A stretch of DNA of 36,594 nt, taken from positions 1 through 36,594 of the forward strand of contig JAITVY010000093.1 in the NCBI GenBank assembly GCA_031285565.1, written 5' to 3'. This document shows positions 6,484 to 15,947 of this stretch, piece by piece. The stretch is from Tannerella sp. Lineage in GTDB: Bacteria; Bacteroidota; Bacteroidia; Bacteroidales; Tannerellaceae. Every line of letters starts with the position of its first letter. Positions within the stretch are counted from its first letter, which is position 1. The notes below the pieces were generated by a model that saw only the letters and a list, made by a program, of their open reading frames with translations, ran no database searches and had not been told where the DNA came from. The translations under genes were made by a program, and so were the position numbers.

Positions 6484-8829
6484 ATGATGATTAAACATTA
6501 CCTAAAAATAGCTTTCAGGAATATCCTGAAACATAAAGGACAAACAATTATTAGTATTCTCGGCTTATCGGTAGGTATACTATGTTTTAGCTTATGTACA
6601 TACATAGCCCGTTTCATAACCGATTTCGATAGGGATATGCCGCATTATAATGAATTGGCAAGAATAATGTGGATTAATGGCAGTGGTGGTTCTTTATCTA
6701 CGAAAGTAGAAAATGGAAAAAATCTGATCGCAGCCCATATCACGGGAATAGAATCAGTGGGTATAATCACATATCCCGAAACAAAACACGTGACAATCCA
6801 ATCCGAAGGGCAAAATGAAATTGCTTTAAAACTCTACACCACAACCGTAAATGAAGGATTTATTAACCTAACGTCTTCCCAATGGATAGAAAAGGACGCA
6901 ACTGCGCTTTTCCGCAAACCAAACAGCGTGATCCTTACCCGGTCGGGAGCTGAACGCATGTTCGGTAAAAAATCGCCAATAGGAAAAACAATCACACTTA
7001 ACAACGAAAACGACAGTTCAGATAAAGCATCTATATATACGATAGCCGGAATTGTTGAAGACCTACCCCGAAGCAATTCATATTCTCCTTTCCAGACATT
7101 CGACTTATACATCTGTTTAGATGAAAATACCCCTGATGATCAACGAACTCAAATAATCATCATGCGTACCCCCGGCATATCATGGGATGAAATAAATAAA
7201 CGCATTAAAACGACTACAGCATTATCATTTATCCCTTCCGGAAGAGGAGGTGCAACATTTTATCCCGAAGCCCGGAAAATAGCAGTAAGCCGTACCAGCC
7301 CCGAATATTTCATAGAATTCGGATTACCCGTAACCATTGGCTTTTTAATCTTATTTTCCGGACTAATCAACTTCTTCTCTATTTGTATCGGAACATTCTA
7401 TAATCGAACAAAAGAGCTGAGTTTACGCAAAGGATTAGGGGCAGGAAAATATGGAATATTCCTCTTGCTATTTATAGAATCAACGATAATTGTTGTATGT
7501 GCCGCAATTACAGCGATGATACTAACCGAACTCTTTATATCCTATTTTACCATCAATCTTTCTGCCTCTGTAAAATTTGAGATTCCTTTACCTATCCTGC
7601 TATTACAGGAATTACAGTATTTTCCCGGATTAATCATCCTCAATGCAATCATTGCATACTTTACATCGCTTCGGCTGAGACGTATGGAAATAACTACCGG
7701 AGTACGGGGAGGTAATAAAAGCGGGAATAAACACCGGATAAGAAATTTTTCACTCACATTCCAATTCTTTATCTCGTTGATATTCTTAGGTGGTGCTGCC
7801 ATTGTTCATTCACAATATCTCACATTCAAAAATGAGATACTATCCACACTTTCTAAAGAAGAAAAGCAACGCATCTTCGAGGTAAATCTCGAACACGATC
7901 AACTTAAACCATACAAAGATATTATCCTGACTAATTTACAAACCGGGAGAGGTACCGAAGATATTTTGCTAAGCCAATCCGACCTCATGGGACTTACATC
8001 CCTGTCATATATACAAACCGGAGACGAAAAGCTAAGTATCTTTAATATGGAGTTTAGCGACAACTTCGCTTCGTTTCTTAATCTACCCTTAAGTGGCTTT
8101 GTTTCATCGGAAAAAGGCAATTTCATGGTAGTAAACAAAAAATTACAGGATCAACTTCAAAACGAAAAAGAGCTGGATATAATCGTTGTTGACAGTATCG
8201 GATACAAGGTTACCGGAATCGTCGATAAATTTGTTAATCGTATAGGAGATGCATCCCCTTATATTTCTTTCAAACCGCTAACCCAATACAACTACCTCTA
8301 TGTAAAAAGCTATCCCGGATATGAAAAAGAAACACAATCTTTGATAACCAAAACCATACGGGAATGGTTACCGGCAAAAATTCCTTATGAAATAAATAGC
8401 TGTGAACAAAAAATCGAAAACACACAATATGAAGTAACGATGATACGTAATATCATACTGGTTTTAACCATTATTTCTCTTTCAATTACATTACTGGGAG
8501 TATACTCATCTATCTCAACCGATACACAAAGAAGACAAAGAGAAGTTGCTATAAGGAAAGTAAATGGTGCAATATTCAAAGACATTATCTGGTTATTCGG
8601 AAAATTATATTGCAGACTTTTAATAATTGCTTCATGCATAGCAATACCATTACTATGGTTATTTGCACAAACCATTACACAAAATTTCACCGTTCAGTTT
8701 AATTATAATAACCCGTTATTATGGATTTCTGTTATCGGATTGACAGGCGTGTTCGTAGCCTTAACCATTTCTTACCGGTTATACCGTATAGCACGTATTA
8801 ATCCGGTCAATGTGATAAAAAGTGAATAG
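6484..8829 (+). CDS. FtsX-type ABC transporter permease 1
   Basis: A 781-residue inner-membrane protein with the Bacteroidetes double layout: an N-terminal membrane helix (ISILGLSVGILCFSL), a large periplasmic MacB_PCD-like domain, an FtsX block of three helices around residue 290-400, then a second helix, periplasmic domain and FtsX block to the end. The ELSLRKGLGA and QREVAIRKVNGA motifs after each half are the cytoplasmic coupling segments that contact the ATPase. Such permeases work as mechanotransducers in MacB/Lol-like systems rather than as classical channels. It is paralogous to the permease at 9628. An ATG one codon later (6487) would give the MIKHYLKIA start seen in the paralogue and may be the true start. 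Confidence 0.88.
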   Translation: MMIKHYLKIAFRNILKHKGQTIISILGLSVGILCFSLCTYIARFITDFDRDMPHYNELARIMWINGSGGSLSTKVENGKNLIAAHITGIESVGIITYPETKHVTIQSEGQNEIALKLYTTTVNEGFINLTSSQWIEKDATALFRKPNSVILTRSGAERMFGKKSPIGKTITLNNENDSSDKASIYTIAGIVEDLPRSNSYSPFQTFDLYICLDENTPDDQRTQIIIMRTPGISWDEINKRIKTTTALSFIPSGRGGATFYPEARKIAVSRTSPEYFIEFGLPVTIGFLILFSGLINFFSICIGTFYNRTKELSLRKGLGAGKYGIFLLLFIESTIIVVCAAITAMILTELFISYFTINLSASVKFEIPLPILLLQELQYFPGLIILNAIIAYFTSLRLRRMEITTGVRGGNKSGNKHRIRNFSLTFQFFISLIFLGGAAIVHSQYLTFKNEILSTLSKEEKQRIFEVNLEHDQLKPYKDIILTNLQTGRGTEDILLSQSDLMGLTSLSYIQTGDEKLSIFNMEFSDNFASFLNLPLSGFVSSEKGNFMVVNKKLQDQLQNEKELDIIVVDSIGYKVTGIVDKFVNRIGDASPYISFKPLTQYNYLYVKSYPGYEKETQSLITKTIREWLPAKIPYEINSCEQKIENTQYEVTMIRNIILVLTIISLSITLLGVYSSISTDTQRRQREVAIRKVNGAIFKDIIWLFGKLYCRLLIIASCIAIPLLWLFAQTITQNFTVQFNYNNPLLWISVIGLTGVFVALTISYRLYRIARINPVNVIKSE

Positions 8830-8878
8830 ACCCTAAATTCCTAAAGGGAGAAAAATCAATTAATCAAAACAATAAATC

Positions 8879-9553
8879 ATGATTAAATTAACAAACATAG
8901 AAAAGACATTCCGTACGGATGAAGTGGAAACACAGGCATTAAACAACGTAAATATTGAAATTAAGAAAGGAGAATTCGTTGCAATCATGGGGCCGTCGGG
9001 CTGTGGGAAATCCACCTTATTGAATATTCTGGGGCTATTGGACAACCCTACCGGTGGAGATTATTTTTTGAATGAAACTGAAGTCTCCAAATATACCGAA
9101 TCCCAACGAACCCATTTACGAAAAGGCATCATCGGATTTGTTTTCCAAAGCTTTAACCTGATCGATGAATTAAATGTATATGAGAATATCGAATTACCTT
9201 TATTATATATGGGAGTCTCATCTGCCGAACGTAAACAAAAAGTTAAACAAGCAATGGAACGTATGGCAATAGCACACCGGGAAAAGCATTTCCCCCAACA
9301 GCTTTCCGGAGGTCAACAACAACGTGTGGCAATAGCCCGTGCTGTTGTTGCCAATCCAAAACTGATTTTAGCCGACGAACCTACCGGTAACCTGGATAGT
9401 AAAAACGGGAAAGAAGTAATGAGTTTGCTTAGCGAGCTCAACGCAGAAGGAACGACTGTTGTAATGGTAACACATAGCCACCATGATGCAAATTATGCTT
9501 CACGTATCATTAATTTATTTGACGGGCAGGTTGTAACCGAAACAATCATATAA
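8879..9553 (+). CDS. MacB/LolD-type ABC transporter ATPase
   Basis: A 224-residue ATPase with Walker [10 protein letters not shown] (about residues 38-46), Q-loop in FVFQSFNL, signature LSGGQQQR, Walker [13 protein letters not shown] and the switch histidine in VTHSHHDAN. The length and the ADEPTGNLD block are typical of the MacB/LolD/FtsE group that pairs with FtsX-like permeases. It lies between two large FtsX-type permeases and probably powers both, either as two homodimeric complexes or as one heteromeric complex. The 49-base gap before it holds CCCTAAATTCCTAAAGGG, a small intergenic repeat. Confidence 0.93.
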   Translation: MIKLTNIEKTFRTDEVETQALNNVNIEIKKGEFVAIMGPSGCGKSTLLNILGLLDNPTGGDYFLNETEVSKYTESQRTHLRKGIIGFVFQSFNLIDELNVYENIELPLLYMGVSSAERKQKVKQAMERMAIAHREKHFPQQLSGGQQQRVAIARAVVANPKLILADEPTGNLDSKNGKEVMSLLSELNAEGTTVVMVTHSHHDANYASRIINLFDGQVVTETII

Positions 9554-9573
9554 AAACTTCAGGCAGTAGCTGA

Positions 9574-9617
9574 TAGTTAGTATTTAGTACTTACTACCAA
9601 CTACTAGCCACTAACTA
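9574..9617. repeat. TAGTTAGT-type intergenic repeat
   Basis: A low-complexity stretch made of TAGT, TTAGT and ACTA units between the ATPase and the second permease. The outer TAGTTAGT (9574-9581) and ACTAACTA (9610-9617) are inverted. It resembles another dispersed Bacteroidales repeat family. It interrupts the operon without an obvious terminator T tract. Confidence 0.45.
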
Positions 9618-9627
9618 CTTTTCAACT

Positions 9628-11964
9628 ATGATTAAACATTACTTAAAAATAGCAATCAGGCAATTAGTCAAATATAAAACGCACTACATTTTCTCAATTA
9701 TAAGTATAGCGTTAGGATTACTTTGTTTTAGCCTGACTACCTATTATGCCAAAGAAGGGATGAACGCTTTCATTGCGTGGCCCAATACCGATAGAATGGC
9801 TAATATTTATGTAAAATCACCTACTGATTCTAAAGGTCAGGAATACATTCCGGGAAAAGAACTCTATGCATTGATGAACAATCCTGTTGCCGGCATCGAA
9901 CATGTAACATGGTTGAAAAAAAATCACGAAGTAAATGTTACATTTGAAACATCCGATGATGTCACCAAACCTTTTTTGTGCAATATTTTAAAAACAACCC
10001 CCAACTTCGTTTCCGTTTATTCTGTGAAAACGACAGACGGAAAAACCCCTACGCTTAAAACCGGAGAAGTATTTATAACCGAATCAATGGCTAAAAAGAT
10101 TTTTGCATCTGAGAACCCGGTAGGAAAAATACTTTATTTCACAAAGTCAGAACAAGATACGACTACAACAGATTATTATACAATCAGTGCAGTAATAAAA
10201 GATCTGCCAAGGATGACAAGAGAAGAAGCTGATCTTTACTTTCCTCAAACCGCACCCATCCAAATAGAATATAACTATAACAAAGCCGTTACCGTATTGC
10301 TGGCAAAAGGAATACCTGTTAACGAAATAAATAAACGCTTACAAACACAATTTCCCCGCTTTGGAGAGCATAATGATTGTTATCTGACTGTAGAAACTTT
10401 TTATGAACAGATAAAAAGGCCGGAATACTTATTGGGGTTATTATTCCCATTGATGGGAGCTCTTATTCTTATCGCTGCAATGATTAACTTTCTGAAACTT
10501 TGCATAAACGATTTTTATAGCCGTACACGCGAACTCGGCCTACGAAAAAATCTGGGCTCTACATTCAAAGAACTATTCTGCCTTTTATTTATTAAAGTCA
10601 TCATTCTTCTTTTTTTCGCTGTTTTCGCTACATTCATTTTAAGCGAATTATTCATCCCGCTACTATATATGTACCATCCAAAGGGAGCCACTGCATTGAA
10701 AATTGATCACTTCGGGTTAATGAGCCTGCAATTAAAATTCCTGGTTGCCCTGTTTATCATTTCAGCAGGGAGTTGCCTGTGGACCGTATATCGTATAAAC
10801 AAAATTCATATTATAAATACAATCCGGAATAAAAGGGAAAAAAATGTTGTACGGAATGCATTACTCGGCATACAGGTTTTTATTGCCTTCTTATTTGTAG
10901 GTATAACAGTTGTTACTTACATACAAAATGAGAAATGGCAAAAAGCAATATATAAAACTTTAACAACTAAGCAGACTTCAGAAATCTGGAAAATCGATTT
11001 AAAAGATGTACAACTACAGGGACGGGAAGATGAAATTATAGAACACCTAAAAAAACAAACCTGGATAGAAGATATCACCATCGACATGCAAGGACCCAAT
11101 GCAGTATACGAAACACAACAAGGAGAAATTATAAACGGAACCCGTAAACTGGTTAGTGAAAATTATGCCGGTTTCATGAAACTACCGCTTCAGGGAAGAA
11201 TGCCACATACCACCAATGAAGCAATTGTATCCCGTACGCTAATCTGGAATTTAGAAAAAGAAGGTGCCTCAACCGATTGGGTTGTCTTCAAAGACAAGAC
11301 TTATCAGATTACCGGCATATATGAAGCTTTGCCTTTTAATGCTATTTGTTCAAAAGAAGAATTCGATAAAGGCAACCGTGGATTTAGTATCATAACATTG
11401 GCTGATGAACAAAATAAGAGGGAGCTATATGTAAAAAGTGTTTCCGGTCAGGGGAAAAAAGCAAAAGAAAATATACAAACTGTGATTCGCACCTGGCTTC
11501 CTGAAACCATTCCTTTTACTTTTTTCTCAATGAAAGAAAATCAGTTTATGAACGGCGGATTAGGACAAATGATGAGAGACGTATTTATATTTTTTACAAT
11601 AATCGCAATGATCATAATCACATTTAGTCTTTACTCTGCGATAACGATCGACACCGAAACCCGGAAAAAGGAAGTTGCCATACGCAAAATAAACGGGGCT
11701 GGATATCGTGTTATATCTTTATTATTCGGAAAATTATATATCCGTTTGCTAAGTATAACCGTTCTTCCTGCTTTATTGATTGTATATCTTTATATTTCAA
11801 GCCTAACCCGCCTGATCGATTCCGGTTCGAACAGCTGGATTAATAACCCGTTACTATGGATAAGTATCATTCTTCTGGTAACAGGCATTGTATTTATAAC
11901 TGTTATATACCATATCCGGTCTGTTTCACGGTTAAATCCTGCTGAGGTAATAAAAACCGAATAA
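9628..11964 (+). CDS. FtsX-type ABC transporter permease 2
   Basis: A 778-residue paralogue of the permease at 6484, starting with the same MIKHYLKIA module. It has an N-terminal helix (IISIALGLLCFSL), a periplasmic domain, a central FtsX block (about 270-400), a second helix and periplasmic domain, and a final FtsX block. The coupling motifs are RELGLRKNLGS and KKEVAIRKINGA. The periplasmic domains differ clearly from permease 1, so the two may handle different ligands or form a heterodimer. It is the last transporter gene; the regulator gene follows after a promoter-bearing gap. Confidence 0.88.
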   Translation: MIKHYLKIAIRQLVKYKTHYIFSIISIALGLLCFSLTTYYAKEGMNAFIAWPNTDRMANIYVKSPTDSKGQEYIPGKELYALMNNPVAGIEHVTWLKKNHEVNVTFETSDDVTKPFLCNILKTTPNFVSVYSVKTTDGKTPTLKTGEVFITESMAKKIFASENPVGKILYFTKSEQDTTTTDYYTISAVIKDLPRMTREEADLYFPQTAPIQIEYNYNKAVTVLLAKGIPVNEINKRLQTQFPRFGEHNDCYLTVETFYEQIKRPEYLLGLLFPLMGALILIAAMINFLKLCINDFYSRTRELGLRKNLGSTFKELFCLLFIKVIILLFFAVFATFILSELFIPLLYMYHPKGATALKIDHFGLMSLQLKFLVALFIISAGSCLWTVYRINKIHIINTIRNKREKNVVRNALLGIQVFIAFLFVGITVVTYIQNEKWQKAIYKTLTTKQTSEIWKIDLKDVQLQGREDEIIEHLKKQTWIEDITIDMQGPNAVYETQQGEIINGTRKLVSENYAGFMKLPLQGRMPHTTNEAIVSRTLIWNLEKEGASTDWVVFKDKTYQITGIYEALPFNAICSKEEFDKGNRGFSIITLADEQNKRELYVKSVSGQGKKAKENIQTVIRTWLPETIPFTFFSMKENQFMNGGLGQMMRDVFIFFTIIAMIIITFSLYSAITIDTETRKKEVAIRKINGAGYRVISLLFGKLYIRLLSITVLPALLIVYLYISSLTRLIDSGSNSWINNPLLWISIILLVTGIVFITVIYHIRSVSRLNPAEVIKTE

Positions 11965-11968
11965 GAAT

Positions 11969-11982
11969 GTGCGGATTCGCAC
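11969..11982 (+). promoter_or_regulatory. GTGCG-N4-CGCAC dyad upstream of the regulator gene
   Basis: A perfect inverted repeat, GTGCG-GATT-CGCAC, 4 bases after the permease stop and 2 bases before a TTTG -33 box. It is the same dyad as the pair upstream of the TolC-like gene. This supports an operator and autoregulation rather than a terminator, and no T tract follows. Confidence 0.6.
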
Positions 11983-11984
11983 GG

Positions 11985-12013
11985 TTTGTCCTTTTGAATT
12001 CTTTTTATATTTG
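11985..12013 (+). promoter_or_regulatory. Bacteroidetes housekeeping promoter for the regulator
   Basis: TTTG at 11985-11988, a 17-base spacer and TATATTTG at 12006-12013 match the TTTG / TAnnTTTG promoter type. The predicted start is about 12020, leaving a leader of about 90 bases before the ATG at 12111. The adjacent dyad could allow feedback by the regulator. Confidence 0.6.
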
Positions 12014-12110
12014 TATTGCAATAAAGCAAGCAATATGAAACGAAGCATTCACTAATTCAATATTTTTATGCGAAGTTCCATGCAACCTTAATATAAAAAT
12101 AAATAATCGC

Positions 12111-13475
12111 ATGAACAAAGGCAAGCTGTTGATTATCGACGATAATGAAGATGTACTTTTTGCACTTAATCTCCTGCTAAAACCTTATATGGAGGAGATT
12201 AAAGTCACCACCCAGCCTGAAAAAATAGAATACTTTATAAAACTGTTTTCTCCGGACGTCATTCTGCTGGATATGAATTTTAAACGGGATGCCATCAGTG
12301 GACAGGAAGGCTTTTTCTGGCTGGAAAAGATTAAACAACTCGATCCGGCAGCCGTCGTTTTATTTATTACAGCTTATGCCGATACGGAAAAGGCCGTCAA
12401 AGCTATTAAAGCAGGAGCTACGGACTTTATACCCAAGCCCTGGGAAAAAGAAAAATTACTGGCAACCCTGTCTGCCACCTTTGAACTGCGCGAAAGCCGG
12501 AATGAAGTCCGGAATCTGAAACAACAGGTTGCCGTATTAAGCACACAGGAAGATACCAGCTTCGAGATCATTGGAGAAAGTCATAAAATGCAGGAGTTAT
12601 TCGCCACCATCGAAAAACTACGCAATACTGATGCAAATATCCTCGTTTTAGGAGAGAATGGTACAGGTAAAGACCTGGTTGCACGTGCATTATATCATCA
12701 TTCTCCTCGTGTAAATAAGGTCTTTGTAAGTATCGACTTAGGAAGCATCCCGGAACAATTATTCGAAAGTGAATTATTCGGGTATGAAAAAGGCGCCTTT
12801 ACCGATGCACGAAAAGACAAACCCGGGCGCATGGAAATTGCTTCAGGGGGTACTCTTTTTCTGGACGAGATTGGAAATCTAAGTCTACCGATGCAGGCCA
12901 AATTACTTACAGCAATTGAGAAAAAACAAATTTTCCGGTTGGGCTCCTCCTACCCTATACCAATTGACGTAAGATTGATTTCAGCAACCAATATGCCTTT
13001 ACATAGTATGGTTACAGAAGGCAATTTCCGTCAGGATCTACTTTACCGGATCAACACCATCGAACTACATATCCCGCCTCTACGTGAACGGGGCAATGAT
13101 ATTTTCCTTTTAGCCGATTTCTTCCTGTCCTGCTTTGCCCGTAAATATAAAAAAGAAATAAAAGGCATTACACACGAAGCAAAAAACATACTACAGAAAT
13201 ATACATGGCCTGGAAATGTCCGGGAATTACAACATGCTATTGAACGGGCAGTCATTCTTTCGGAAACATACATGCTCAAACCAGAAAACTTTGTTTTACA
13301 GTCGCCTGTATTAAAAAGAAATGAAGAAAATGAAGAACTGAATCTGAGTTCATTGGAGAAAGACGCTATTGAACGGGCGCTTCGCCGCGCCGAAGGAAAC
13401 GTTACACAGGCAGCAGAATTACTAGGCATTACAAGATATGCACTCTACCGTAAACTGGATAAATTAAACGTGTGA
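12111..13475 (+). CDS. sigma-54-dependent response regulator, NtrC family
   Basis: A 454-residue regulator in three parts. The receiver domain (1-120) has acidic D10/D11, phosphoacceptor D54, T87 and K109. The AAA+ sigma-54 activator domain (about 152-380) has Walker A GENGTGKD (181-188), Walker B TLFLDE (248-253) and arginine fingers in the LREREG-like region. A Fis-type DNA-binding helix-turn-helix ends the protein (about 414-451). The sigma-54 contact loop reads GAFTDA (228-233) instead of GAFTGA; this variant seems common in the phylum and need not abolish function. The partner is the histidine kinase 99 bases downstream, and the likely targets are the GTGCG-N4-CGCAC dyads before the TolC-like gene and before this gene. 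Confidence 0.93.
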   Translation: MNKGKLLIIDDNEDVLFALNLLLKPYMEEIKVTTQPEKIEYFIKLFSPDVILLDMNFKRDAISGQEGFFWLEKIKQLDPAAVVLFITAYADTEKAVKAIKAGATDFIPKPWEKEKLLATLSATFELRESRNEVRNLKQQVAVLSTQEDTSFEIIGESHKMQELFATIEKLRNTDANILVLGENGTGKDLVARALYHHSPRVNKVFVSIDLGSIPEQLFESELFGYEKGAFTDARKDKPGRMEIASGGTLFLDEIGNLSLPMQAKLLTAIEKKQIFRLGSSYPIPIDVRLISATNMPLHSMVTEGNFRQDLLYRINTIELHIPPLRERGNDIFLLADFFLSCFARKYKKEIKGITHEAKNILQKYTWPGNVRELQHAIERAVILSETYMLKPENFVLQSPVLKRNEENEELNLSSLEKDAIERALRRAEGNVTQAAELLGITRYALYRKLDKLNV

Positions 13476-13574
13476 ACGAAGCAACGGAATTAGTGTTTAA
13501 TTAATCGTTTATTACAAACCGTTAATCACTCGTTAGATTCATCCTACACATCAATATAAAAAATAAAATATCGT

Positions 13575-14597
13575 ATGAAACAATACCGGATTTTCATTAA
13601 AGTAACATTGCTGGTATTATTGGCTTTCCTTTTAGCTTTTCTTATAAACAAGGCGCTTTATTTTACTTCAGCACTGATCGTATTGATCATCCTCCTGGTT
13701 GCTTATTCCCTCTACTATGACCAGCAAAAAGTAATCAGAAAGATGGAGCACATGATCAACAACATCCATTACGGCGACCTGAATATCTCTTTCTATTCCA
13801 CAGCCAAAGGTGCGGAAGGAAATTTAGCTCGTTCCATGAATGAAGCATTATCGACTTTCCGCACACGCCTGTATAACTCAGTGGTAATTGAAACAGAAAA
13901 TGAAGCGTGGCAAAAACTGGTGCGTGTACTTACCCACGAAATCATGAACTCTATTGCCCCGATAATTTCCCTGTCAGAAACAATTACTGAACGTGCTATA
14001 CAGAATGAAATGAATGAAGACGATTACCAAACAATGCTGCAATCCATCCAAAGTATCCACCGTAGAAGTAAAGGCCTGCTTGATTTTGTAGAAAACTATC
14101 GCAAATTAACGAAGATTCCTGCACCGGTTATTCGGTCTGTTCCGGTTTCTGAACTGTTTGATCATATAGAACAGCTGTTTGTTGGTGAAAAAACGTCACT
14201 TCACTTTTCAATCGTTCCTTCCAATTTACATATCCCGGCTGATCGTTCACTGATCGAACAGGTTTTAATTAACCTGGTAAAAAATGCCATTGAAGCATGT
14301 GCTGATTTACCCGACGGTGAAATACAAATAAAGGCATTCCGTAAAGAAGGATCTTCCATGATTACAGTCTCTGACAATGGAAGAGGTATTGTTTCGGAAG
14401 CGATGGACAAGATCTTTGTTCCTTTTTTCACGACAAAGCCAGGAGGTTCCGGCATCGGTTTAAGTCTTTGCCGCCAGATTATCAATCGTCATGGTGGCTC
14501 CATCTCCGTCACCTCCGAAGAAGAAAAAGGAAGTACTTTTTCTATTTCCTTTCCACAGGAACCAATACGCGATTTCAAATTGCAGAAATACAGCTAA
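13575..14597 (+). CDS. sensor histidine kinase with minimal extracellular part
   Basis: A 340-residue kinase. Two membrane helices (about residues 7-24 and 29-47) are joined by only a few residues, so there is no periplasmic sensor domain. A HAMP-like or linker stretch follows, then the dimerisation helix with phosphoacceptor H121 in LTHEIMNS, the N box (LVKNAIEA, N236), G1 DNGRG (267-271) and G2 GGSGIGL (290-296). This layout is that of intramembrane-sensing kinases, which often read out the state of a partner ABC transporter of the FtsX kind. It probably phosphorylates D54 of the adjacent regulator. Confidence 0.9.
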   Translation: MKQYRIFIKVTLLVLLAFLLAFLINKALYFTSALIVLIILLVAYSLYYDQQKVIRKMEHMINNIHYGDLNISFYSTAKGAEGNLARSMNEALSTFRTRLYNSVVIETENEAWQKLVRVLTHEIMNSIAPIISLSETITERAIQNEMNEDDYQTMLQSIQSIHRRSKGLLDFVENYRKLTKIPAPVIRSVPVSELFDHIEQLFVGEKTSLHFSIVPSNLHIPADRSLIEQVLINLVKNAIEACADLPDGEIQIKAFRKEGSSMITVSDNGRGIVSEAMDKIFVPFFTTKPGGSGIGLSLCRQIINRHGGSISVTSEEEKGSTFSISFPQEPIRDFKLQKYS

Positions 14598-14629
14598 GAG
14601 GTTAATCAAGTCTTTATCGAAACAATTTA

Positions 14630-15451
14630 TTATTCCAAATATTTACCCGTATCTTCTAAAGAATATTCAGGAGAACATTCAAAAAGATAATTTAGAATAT
14701 TCAAATGTCCTGCACCAAAAATAACAAGAATTTTATCGGAAGGTTTTGCTTCAATTCGTTGAATATTTCTGAATATTCTTAGGTTTCTATTGAACCATCG
14801 CCCGGTTTCAAAATCCACTCCGGTGTAGTCATAAGGATATGACTCATACTTAAAGTGGCCTATCAGGTAATTTCCAAGACTTTTGTGTATGTTTTCTTTA
14901 TTATTAAGTTCTAACAACTCTGCAATAATGCCCTTCTCTTTAAATATATTTTTAGGCTCAAACATTTTCACCGAATCAGGATGTTCGCTAAAACTTTTTT
15001 CAAAGTTGATATATTCTTCGCTATTTTCATTATCTAATAATTTCTCAATCCTATTATAGCTTCCACCCCATTCGTCTACGCAATATAATTTACTTATACC
15101 CATTTGCCGAGCCAATCGAAATCCAATTTGTTCGTCTTCGCCTCTTTTTAAGTCATATTTTCCCTTTAAATATTCATGATATAACGAATCTATTCTCTTC
15201 TGCGATTCGGGACGTCTCTCTATTACAATAATCGTAGGTTCAAACTTTGCTAACAACTTAACCAGATCATTAATTTCATCTTGATATTTTGGTTCTAAAA
15301 CATCTATTTGGTCATCTTCTGTGAATTGAATTCTATCCAGGTTTGGGAAATTGAAATGAAAAGTTCCCAATGTGAGAACCGGAATCGTATCTTGTGCTGA
15401 AATTGGAAATAACAGCAGAATAAATATCGATAAAAATAATATCTTCTTCAT
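14630..15451 (-). CDS. secreted DUF5694-like protein (TraB-type fold)
   Basis: A 273-residue protein starting MKKILFLSIFILLLFPISAQ, a clear signal peptide; an upstream ATG (15502) would add 17 residues before it and is unlikely. The mature part begins with the LTLGTFHF motif and contains IVIERRPES, and GAGHLNIL near the C-terminus. This pattern of GTFHF, E-R-P and GAGH recalls the TraB/PrgY/GumN superfamily and the DUF5694 group, for which hydrolase activity is suspected but unproven. No lipobox is seen, so it is likely periplasmic. It is convergent with the histidine kinase gene and does not appear to belong to that operon. Confidence 0.7.
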   Translation of the reverse strand: MKKILFLSIFILLLFPISAQDTIPVLTLGTFHFNFPNLDRIQFTEDDQIDVLEPKYQDEINDLVKLLAKFEPTIIVIERRPESQKRIDSLYHEYLKGKYDLKRGEDEQIGFRLARQMGISKLYCVDEWGGSYNRIEKLLDNENSEEYINFEKSFSEHPDSVKMFEPKNIFKEKGIIAELLELNNKENIHKSLGNYLIGHFKYESYPYDYTGVDFETGRWFNRNLRIFRNIQRIEAKPSDKILVIFGAGHLNILNYLFECSPEYSLEDTGKYLE

Positions 15452-15635
15452 TTTACTTTTGATTTTAGATCGCGAAATTACTAAATATGTGGGTAACAGC
15501 ACAAGTCATAGCGTAATGTTTTTATTTTTACCCTCTTCGGGCTTTATGCTTAGTTTTTTATAGTAGCTGGTTGCCTGCTTCACTTCCTGATACCGCTGCC
15601 ATGGTGAAATAGGAAAACATGATTATCCCTGGCTC

Positions 15636-15652
15636 TATATATTCAATATATA
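15636..15652. repeat. AT-rich perfect palindrome
   Basis: TATATATT-C-AATATATA is a perfect 8+8 inverted repeat, with outer CTGG and CCAG able to extend it around a small bulge. It may be a hairpin end of a degenerate element. Confidence 0.4.
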
Positions 15653-15670
15653 CCAGAAAAATAAAATAAT

Positions 15671-15696
15671 GAGCGAAGGCAGAGCGAAGGCAGAGC
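15671..15696. repeat. 11-base tandem repeat, 2.4 copies
   Basis: GAGCGAAGGCA occurs at 15671-15681 and 15682-15692 and restarts at 15693-15696; a looser GAGCGAA occurs again near 15714. It is a short slippage-type repeat in non-coding sequence. Confidence 0.6.
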
Positions 15697-15947
15697 AAAC
15701 CTAGAGCGAAATTAGACCAAAATATCCAGCCAGGATCGATAGGACCGTTATTCATGTTGCCTAGATATTGGAGTATGGCAAGTGCACTGACCTTGCTAAT
15801 AATTCGGGCAAAAAGTCCGCCTGAAAATAAATGAGACAGGGAACATATAGAAGGTAATCTTCACGGAAAATGGAAAGGTATGGTCATTCAGCGATTATAA
15901 TTTCCATTTTATGACCAAGTGAGAGGTGGACAAAGTTAGAGCCTTCT

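Larger units (their letters stand above)
15558..15755 (-). pseudogene. short frame, possible remnant of a repeated element
   Basis: A 65-residue reading from ATG at 15753-15755, hydrophobic and aromatic in the middle (FIFLVYIEYIEPGIIMFSYF) and ending SGSEAGNQLL. Unlike most frames of this size it is not the shadow of another gene. The inside contains 11-base tandem repeats and an AT palindrome, which is unusual for a maintained gene. I do not recognise a family. It could be a fragment of a mobile or repeat element, or chance. Confidence 0.2.
15452..15947. other. 496-base gap with repeats and a possible gene remnant
   Basis: No confident gene. A 65-codon minus-strand frame (15558-15755) overlaps no other gene and could be a remnant of a repeated element. 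The gap also holds an AT palindrome (15636-15652) and 11-base tandem repeats (15671-15696). The part from 15756 to 15947 shows no start signal, motif or clear hairpin. Confidence 0.5.

Noticed and set aside
11969..11982. Dyad after the second permease as a terminator
   Set aside because: There is no T tract, it abuts a promoter, and the same dyad occurs in tandem upstream of the TolC-like gene, which fits an operator better.
15671..15720. Repeats in the 15.7 kb gap as a CRISPR array
   Set aside because: Units are 11 bases in direct contact with no spacers, and no cas genes are present.
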